From JBKHXF01 sp046566145 (GTDB lineage: Bacteria; Actinomycetota; Nitriliruptoria; Nitriliruptorales; Nitriliruptoraceae): a stretch of 64,000 nucleotides of DNA. Location: positions 10,609 to 74,608 of the forward strand of contig JBKHXF010000021.1 in assembly GCA_046566145.1 (NCBI GenBank), read 5' to 3'. Shown piece after piece: positions 59,392-64,000 of this stretch; the first letter of the stretch is position 1, and every line of letters starts with the position of its first letter. Position numbers and translations under genes: made by a program. The notes below the pieces were generated by a model. The model saw only the letters and a program-made list of their open reading frames with translations. It was not told where the DNA came from and ran no database searches.

Positions 59392-60147
59392 ATGTCCCGC
59401 CGCACCGCCGTCGTCACCGGGGCATCCGCCGGCATCGGGGCCGCCACCGCCCGTCAGCTCGTCGCGGCCGGGTACGACGTCGTGCTCGGGGCCCGACGCG
59501 TGGAGCGCATCGAGGCGCTGGCCGGCGAGCTCGGCGACGCCGCCCGGGCGCACGTGCTCGACGTCACCGACCCCGCGTCGGTCGCGGCCTTCGCGGCGGC
59601 GACCGGGCGCTGCGACGTGCTGGTGAACAACGCCGGCGGTGCGCTGGGGCTCGAGTCGGTCGCGGAGGGCGACCTCGACCGCTGGCGCGCCATGTACGAG
59701 ACCAACGTCCTCGGGGTGGTCCGCATGACGCAGGCGCTCCTGCCGGCGCTGCGCGCGTCCGGGGACGGCCACGTCGTCATCGTCGGCTCGATCGCCGGGG
59801 TCGAGGCCTACCCGGGCGGGGGTGGCTACAACGCGGCCAAGTTCGCCGTCCACGCCGTGCGCGACGTCCTGCGCCAGGAGCTCCTGGGCGAGCCGGTGCG
59901 CGTGACGGAGATCGCGCCCGGGCTCGTCGAGACCGAGTTCTCGCTCGTCCGGTTCGACGGGGACGCGGAGCGCGCCGCCCGGGTCTACGAGGGCATGACC
60001 CCGCTGAGCGCCGACGACGTCGCCGAGACCATCGTGTGGTGCCTGCAGCGGCCGCCGCACGTCAACGTCGACCACCTGCTGCTGCTGCCGACCGACCAGG
60101 CGCGCGCCACCCAGGTGCACCGCCGGAGCCGAGGGGGAGACACGTGA
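59392..60147 (+). CDS. Short-chain dehydrogenase/reductase
   Basis: 251-residue classical SDR. It has the cofactor motif TGASAGIG (9-16), NNAG (79-82), the catalytic serine S133, and Y146-x3-K150 in YNAAK, followed by PG and a helix that closes the active site. LGARRVERI after strand 2 suggests NADP preference. The substrate is unknown; it resembles YdfG/serine-dehydrogenase-type SDRs. ATG 59392 has GGAG 6 bases upstream. The next gene starts inside its stop (GTGA), so it is coupled to the intradiol dioxygenase lipoprotein. Confidence 0.9.
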   Translation: MSRRTAVVTGASAGIGAATARQLVAAGYDVVLGARRVERIEALAGELGDAARAHVLDVTDPASVAAFAAATGRCDVLVNNAGGALGLESVAEGDLDRWRAMYETNVLGVVRMTQALLPALRASGDGHVVIVGSIAGVEAYPGGGGYNAAKFAVHAVRDVLRQELLGEPVRVTEIAPGLVETEFSLVRFDGDAERAARVYEGMTPLSADDVAETIVWCLQRPPHVNVDHLLLLPTDQARATQVHRRSRGGDT

Positions 60148-60932
60148 CCACGAGGATGCCGCGCCGGCGGCTGCTCACCGCCGGCGCCGCCGCGCTGCTG
60201 GCGGCCTGCACGCCGGGACGTCGTGGGGCGACCGATGCGCCCGCGCCCGGCGCCGGGGCCACGGCCACGCCGGACGCCGGCCCGACGGCCGGGATCGCCC
60301 CGACGGCCCCCGCGCCGGCGGCCCGCACGGCCCTGTCGGCGGCCGACTTCGGCGAGGTCGGCGTCTGCTCGCTCACCCGCGAGGACGTGCTCGGACCGTT
60401 CTTCCTCGAGACCGGCCTGGAGCGCCGGGACATCACCGAGGACCGCGAGGGCCGCCGGCTGCGCGTCGGCCTGCAGGTCGTCGACGCCGAGTGCGAGCCC
60501 GTCCCCGGCGCCGTCGTCGAGCTGTGGCACGCGGACGCCCGGGGCGACTACTCGGCGTTCCTCGACGGGTCCTCCCCGGACGAGGAGGGGGAGGGGACCA
60601 CCTTCCTGCGCGGCTTCCAGGTGGCCGACGCCGACGGGGTCGTGGAGTTCGAGACCATCCACCCCGGCTGGTACCCGGGCCGCACCCCGCACCTGCACGT
60701 CCGGGTCGACGTCGAGGGGATCAACTGGCTGACCACCCAGCTGTACTTCCCGGACGAGCACAACGACCAGGTGCTCGCCGAGGGTCCCTACGCCGCCCGG
60801 GGTGAGCGGGACACCCGCAACGACCGCGACCTCGGCGGCCGCTCCGCCGCCACCGTCCCGGGCAACGTCCTGGCGATCAGCGCGGACGGCGACGGCGAGC
60901 TCGGGCGCGCCCGGCTCGGCATCGGCTACTGA
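60144..60932 (+). CDS. Intradiol ring-cleavage dioxygenase-like lipoprotein
   Basis: 262 residues. A basic twin-arginine-like start (PRRRLLTAG) and lipobox LAAC (C22) are followed by an Ala/Pro linker (25-62) and an intradiol dioxygenase domain. The ferric ligands are all present: Y136 (DYSAF), Y177 (GWYPGR), H183 and H185 (PHLHV). It would therefore sit outside the cytoplasmic membrane and cleave catechol-type rings or related compounds. GTG 60144 overlaps the SDR stop. Its 3' end overlaps the convergent hybrid kinase gene by 7 bases. Confidence 0.87.
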   Translation: MTTRMPRRRLLTAGAAALLAACTPGRRGATDAPAPGAGATATPDAGPTAGIAPTAPAPAARTALSAADFGEVGVCSLTREDVLGPFFLETGLERRDITEDREGRRLRVGLQVVDAECEPVPGAVVELWHADARGDYSAFLDGSSPDEEGEGTTFLRGFQVADADGVVEFETIHPGWYPGRTPHLHVRVDVEGINWLTTQLYFPDEHNDQVLAEGPYAARGERDTRNDRDLGGRSAATVPGNVLAISADGDGELGRARLGIGY

Positions 60933-62818
60933 CGGCCGGAGCCCACCAGGACCCGGTCGAGCGTCTCGAGCAGGCTCCGGGCGGAGAAGGGCTTCGGGAG
61001 CACGGCGGCGACGCCCTCGGGCGGGCGTCCGCTCGCCGTCCCGAACACCCCGCTCGTCGCGATGATCGGGACCTGCGGGGCGAGGTCGCGGACCCGCGGG
61101 ACGGTGGCGTGCCCGTCGAGCCGTGGCATGGTCATGTCGAGGACGACGGCCTCGACCGGTGGCTGCCAGGTGCGGAGCACCTCGAGCGCCTCGGCTCCGT
61201 TGGCCGCCTCGACCACCCGGTACCCCGCCCGCTCGAGCGTGTGGCGCGTCACCGTGCGGATGGCCTCCTCGTCGTCGACGACGAGGACCACCGAACCCGC
61301 CGCGGTCGCCGGGGCTCGGCCCGGGTCGGCCGGTGCGTGGACGCGCAGGCTCCGGGTCGTGGGCAGCACGACCGACACGGTCGTCCCCTCGCCGGGGGTC
61401 GACGCCACCTGCATGTCCCCGCCGTGCCGTTCGATGATGCCCTTCGAGGTCGACAGGCCGAGACCGGTGCCGCTGCCGACCTCCTTGGTCGTGAAGAAGG
61501 GCTCGAAGATCCGCTCGAGTGTGTCGGCAGCGATCCCGGGCCCGTCGTCGGTGACGGCGAGGGCGACCTGGCCCTGCTCCGCGCGTCGCGCGGTGATGCG
61601 GATGCGCCCACCCTCGGGACCCAGCGCGTCGCGGGCGTTCACGGCGAGGTTGAGCAGGACCTGGTGGACCTGGGTGCGGTTGGCCAGGACGGGCGGCAGG
61701 CCCGGCTCGACCTCCCGCTCGAGCGTGACGTTGCGCGGGAACGTCTCGGTGAGCAGGCCCCACACGTCGTCGAGCAGCGCCTCCGCGTGGACCGGCTCGC
61801 GGACGCCATCGGCGCCGCGGGCGAACTGCAGCACGCTGCGGATCATCTCCGCACCCCGCCGCGCGCTGGTGCGGACGGTCTCGAGCAGGTCGCGGCGCCG
61901 CGGGTCGGTCTCGTCGTCGACCAGCAGGTCCACCGCGACGCCGATGGGCGTCAGGACGTTGTTGAGGTCGTGGGCGATGCCCCCGGCGAGCGTGCCGAGC
62001 GACTCCAGCCGCTGGGCACGCAGCCGCATCCCCTCCTCCTCGCGCAGCCCGGTCACGTCCGTGCAGATGGACAGCACCACCGGGGCCTCGCCCGGCTGGT
62101 GCACCAGCGTCCACCTCGCCGCGACCGTCCGCGCGACCCCGTCCCGGGTGATCTGCTCGAGCTCGCCGAGCCACGTCCCTGCCTCGAGCAGCGCCGTGTG
62201 GGCCTCGTCGAAGCGCACCCGGCCCTCGCCGTCGTAGAGCAGCTCCCGGACGGACTCGCCCAGCACCTCGTCGCGTTCCCAGCCGAGCACGTGGGTCGCC
62301 CGCCGGTTCCAGTGCAGGATCCGGTGCTCCAGGTCCCGGATGAGGATCGCGTCGCTGGCCTGGTCGACGATCGTCGCCATGCGCTCCATCTCCGCCGCGG
62401 CACGGCGCAGCTCGGTCACGTCCTGGAACGCCCCGACGACCCGCCGGACCCGACCGTCCTCGTCCCGTTCGGCCTCCCCGACGACCCGCACCCGCATGGG
62501 GGCCCCGCGGGCGGAGACGATCGAGAACTCGGCGTCGAAGGGGGTGCCGTCGGCCGCGCACCGGTCGATCGCGCGGACCACGCGGTCGCGGTCCGGTGGG
62601 TCGTACAGCGTGAGCGCGACGTCCCCGGGCGGCTCGTCGGTCGTCGGGAACCCGAGGACGTCGTAGGTCTCGTCGGACCAGAACACCTCGCCGGTGTCCG
62701 GCTCGTAGGACCAGCCGCCGACCCGGGCGAGGCGACCGGCGAGCCGGGCCAGAGCGTGGCGGCGGTCATCCCGGGATCGGTCGCCGTGCGGCTCCGTGGG
62801 GTCGTCGAGGTGGTGCAC
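60926..62818 (-). CDS. PAS-containing hybrid sensor kinase
   Basis: 630 residues, no membrane segment. Two PAS domains (about 30-135 and 145-255, the first beginning RVGGWSYEPDTG) are followed by a HisKA helix with H283 in GGIAHDLNNVLTP, an HATPase domain (N-box NLAVNARDALG, DDGPGIA, TGLGLST) and a C-terminal receiver (510-628) with D561 and K in LPKPFS. This VPxx/NtrB-like form autophosphorylates and may pass phosphate to its own receiver. GTG 62818 follows GGAGGG. TACCCT at 62853-62858 (minus) is a good -10. Its output partner is not encoded in the window. Confidence 0.9.
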   Translation of the reverse strand: MHHLDDPTEPHGDRSRDDRRHALARLAGRLARVGGWSYEPDTGEVFWSDETYDVLGFPTTDEPPGDVALTLYDPPDRDRVVRAIDRCAADGTPFDAEFSIVSARGAPMRVRVVGEAERDEDGRVRRVVGAFQDVTELRRAAAEMERMATIVDQASDAILIRDLEHRILHWNRRATHVLGWERDEVLGESVRELLYDGEGRVRFDEAHTALLEAGTWLGELEQITRDGVARTVAARWTLVHQPGEAPVVLSICTDVTGLREEEGMRLRAQRLESLGTLAGGIAHDLNNVLTPIGVAVDLLVDDETDPRRRDLLETVRTSARRGAEMIRSVLQFARGADGVREPVHAEALLDDVWGLLTETFPRNVTLEREVEPGLPPVLANRTQVHQVLLNLAVNARDALGPEGGRIRITARRAEQGQVALAVTDDGPGIAADTLERIFEPFFTTKEVGSGTGLGLSTSKGIIERHGGDMQVASTPGEGTTVSVVLPTTRSLRVHAPADPGRAPATAAGSVVLVVDDEEAIRTVTRHTLERAGYRVVEAANGAEALEVLRTWQPPVEAVVLDMTMPRLDGHATVPRVRDLAPQVPIIATSGVFGTASGRPPEGVAAVLPKPFSARSLLETLDRVLVGSGRQ

Positions 62819-62904
62819 GGTGCTCCCTCCATCGCCCCGCGTGGCCGGACGCAGGGTAGCGATGGCCCATCCCCGCCCGCGGTCTGCGGGAGCATCACGC
62901 CCAC

Positions 62905-62910
62905 TACCCT
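62905..62910 (+). promoter_or_regulatory. Putative -10 element of the DICT kinase gene
   Basis: TACCCT lies 29 bases before ATG 62940. The same hexamer stands in the opposite orientation at 62853-62858 before the divergent hybrid kinase, so both kinases appear to use near-identical promoters. Confidence 0.4.
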
Positions 62911-62939
62911 CCCGGCCGGACCGGTCGACGGGAGCAGCC

Positions 62940-64000
62940 ATGAGTGGGACGCACCTGCCGCCGATGTTCGCGTCGCTGCGTGACGTCGCCGGCCAACGGG
63001 TGGAGTACGCCCGCCTGAGCAAGGCGACCCTGGCGGACCTGTCGCACGTGCTCGAGGACATCGTCGAGGACCGCGACCGCCGGTCGCTCGTGCTCACCGG
63101 CTTCCAGGTCGGACGCAACTGGGTCGCCGAGATGGAGCGCTACGAGCGGCTCGGCGCAGGGGAGCGGCGCTCGGTGGCCGTGTTCACCGACGCGGCGCTG
63201 CCCGACGCCGTCCGCGTCGAGCCGTTCCTGCTCCGGGAGGCCAGCGGGCTGCGACAGGAGTGGTTCGTGCTGACGCTGACCGAGGAGTTCAGCTGCGCCC
63301 TGTTCGGCATCGACCACCCGGAGCTCGGCGACCCGGTGGAGGAGATGGACCGCGTCTTCGACGCCGCCTGGACCTTCGACCCCGAGCTCGTCCGGGAGCT
63401 GGTCGAGGTCGTGCTGCGGGAGGCCCAGTCGAGCGACCCCGACCGCGCGGCCCGGCTGCGCGAGGCGGCCGCCGCGGTCGGGACGACGTCGCTCTCCGGG
63501 GACGTGGAGCGGCGCTTCCACCGCGAGGTCTTCGAGGTCCTCGAGGCCGGACGCCGGCGGCTGCGACGCCAGCTCGTCCTCGAGCAGGAGCTGCACGAGC
63601 GGCTCCACCGCGCGAACCTCGAGCTGCTTCGCCTCGAGCGGCTCGCCGCCATCGGCACGACCGTCGCCAGCCTCGCGCACGAGCTGAACAACCCGCTGCA
63701 CGCCATCTCGATGCTGGCGGACCTCATCGCCGACGCCGGGCCCGACGAGCTCGACACGGCCCGGGAACACGCCGCCCAGGTCGGCGCGCTCGCGGCGCGG
63801 GCCGGGAGGCTCACGCGCGGCCTGCTCGACCTGGGGCGTGCCGCGCAGCCGTCGCCGCGCCGCATCGCCCTCGATGCGTGGCTGCGCGACCTCGCGCAGG
63901 AGCAGACGCTGGCGGTTCGGACCGAGGTGGTGACGGACCTCGCCGCCAGCGACGTGGTCGTCGAGGTGGACCCGGACCGGTTGCGGCACGTGCTGACCAA
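62940..64000 (+). CDS. DICT-domain sensor histidine kinase, 5' part
   Basis: First 353 codons of a gene that runs past the window end. An N-terminal DICT-like sensory domain (about 10-135) is recognised by SKATLADLSHVLEDIVEDR, VLTGFQVGRNW and SCALFG; DICT domains occur in light- and stress-linked kinases. A coiled helix (about 185-235) leads to a HisKA with H in LAHELNNPLHAISML near 246, and the start of an HATPase domain. No membrane segment is seen. ATG 62940 follows GGGAGCAGCC. It is divergent from the hybrid kinase (121 bases between). Confidence 0.86.
   Translation, partial: MSGTHLPPMFASLRDVAGQRVEYARLSKATLADLSHVLEDIVEDRDRRSLVLTGFQVGRNWVAEMERYERLGAGERRSVAVFTDAALPDAVRVEPFLLREASGLRQEWFVLTLTEEFSCALFGIDHPELGDPVEEMDRVFDAAWTFDPELVRELVEVVLREAQSSDPDRAARLREAAAAVGTTSLSGDVERRFHREVFEVLEAGRRRLRRQLVLEQELHERLHRANLELLRLERLAAIGTTVASLAHELNNPLHAISMLADLIADAGPDELDTAREHAAQVGALAARAGRLTRGLLDLGRAAQPSPRRIALDAWLRDLAQEQTLAVRTEVVTDLAASDVVVEVDPDRLRHVLT

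Overview
The window is about three-quarters G+C, has actinobacterial gene content and uses GTG and TTG starts freely. A mycothiol S-conjugate amidase, a sigE/anti-sigma/rseB/htrA/tatB cluster next to mrp, a DUF222-HNH (13E12-type) gene and an LAxTG sortase signal all point to the Actinomycetota. Several families present (orphan PilB-like ATPase, crotonyl-CoA carboxylase/reductase, DUF853 ATPase) would fit a deep branch such as the Nitriliruptoria, but that placement is inference. This looks like ordinary chromosome: I see no rRNA, tRNA, CRISPR array, insertion sequence, integrase or phage module. Coding density is very high and no stretch over 300 bases lacks a gene. The longest gaps are 18340-18634 (295 bases, holding an SOS box), 2583-2863 and 55751-56029.

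Layout. 1-4.7 kb: end of a leucyl aminopeptidase, a thiamine-diphosphate enzyme, a hotdog thioesterase, two membrane proteins and an O-methyltransferase. 4.8-10.4 kb: envelope-stress cluster sigE, zinc anti-sigma factor, RseB-like protein, HtrA protease, TatB and PAP2 phosphatase, closed by mrp on the other strand. 10.5-16.9 kb: an MshEN-PilB-type ATPase fused to a receiver domain, an LppM-like lipoprotein, an unassigned protein, a Nudix hydrolase, an acyl-CoA dehydrogenase and an alkyltransferase-like protein. 17-20.7 kb: a LexA-box-controlled HNH gene and an ECF sigma factor coupled to a membrane-anchored kelch protein. 20.9-32 kb: DUF2277, a thermolysin-like protease, a PHP phosphoesterase, an FHA-HTH regulator, a DUF853 ATPase/ParA/zinc-ribbon cassette, a DUF885 peptidase and a DEAD-box helicase.

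32-44 kb: a TetR regulator with its operator and a divergent acyl-CoA dehydrogenase, a proline-rich protein divergent from an internally duplicated protein, an AidB-like dehydrogenase, a 1033-residue beta-helix surface protein with an LARTG anchor, a TrmH-type methyltransferase and fxsA from overlapping divergent starts, and ccr. 44-48.4 kb: membrane protein, CinA-type protein, mca and an MFS exporter. 48.4-55.1 kb, all on the minus strand: a small protein, a cupredoxin lipoprotein, a tandem-duplicated lipoprotein, then an acidic membrane protein / histidine kinase / response regulator / glutamate-cysteine-ligase-like operon. 55.2-64 kb: DUF4916 Nudix protein, patatin, DUF3152 protein, HI0933-type flavoprotein, SDR plus intradiol dioxygenase lipoprotein, and two divergent sensor kinases, the last cut by the window end.

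Themes. Regulation and sensing dominate: two ECF systems, an OmpR-type two-component operon, two further kinases, an FHA-HTH protein and a TetR switch. Acyl-CoA metabolism is the main metabolic thread (three acyl-CoA dehydrogenases, a thioesterase and Ccr of the ethylmalonyl-CoA pathway). The observations I would follow first are the perfect SOS box, the GarA-like threonine motif in the FHA-HTH regulator, the c-di-GMP/receiver-equipped orphan ATPase and the duplicated lipoprotein beside a cupredoxin.
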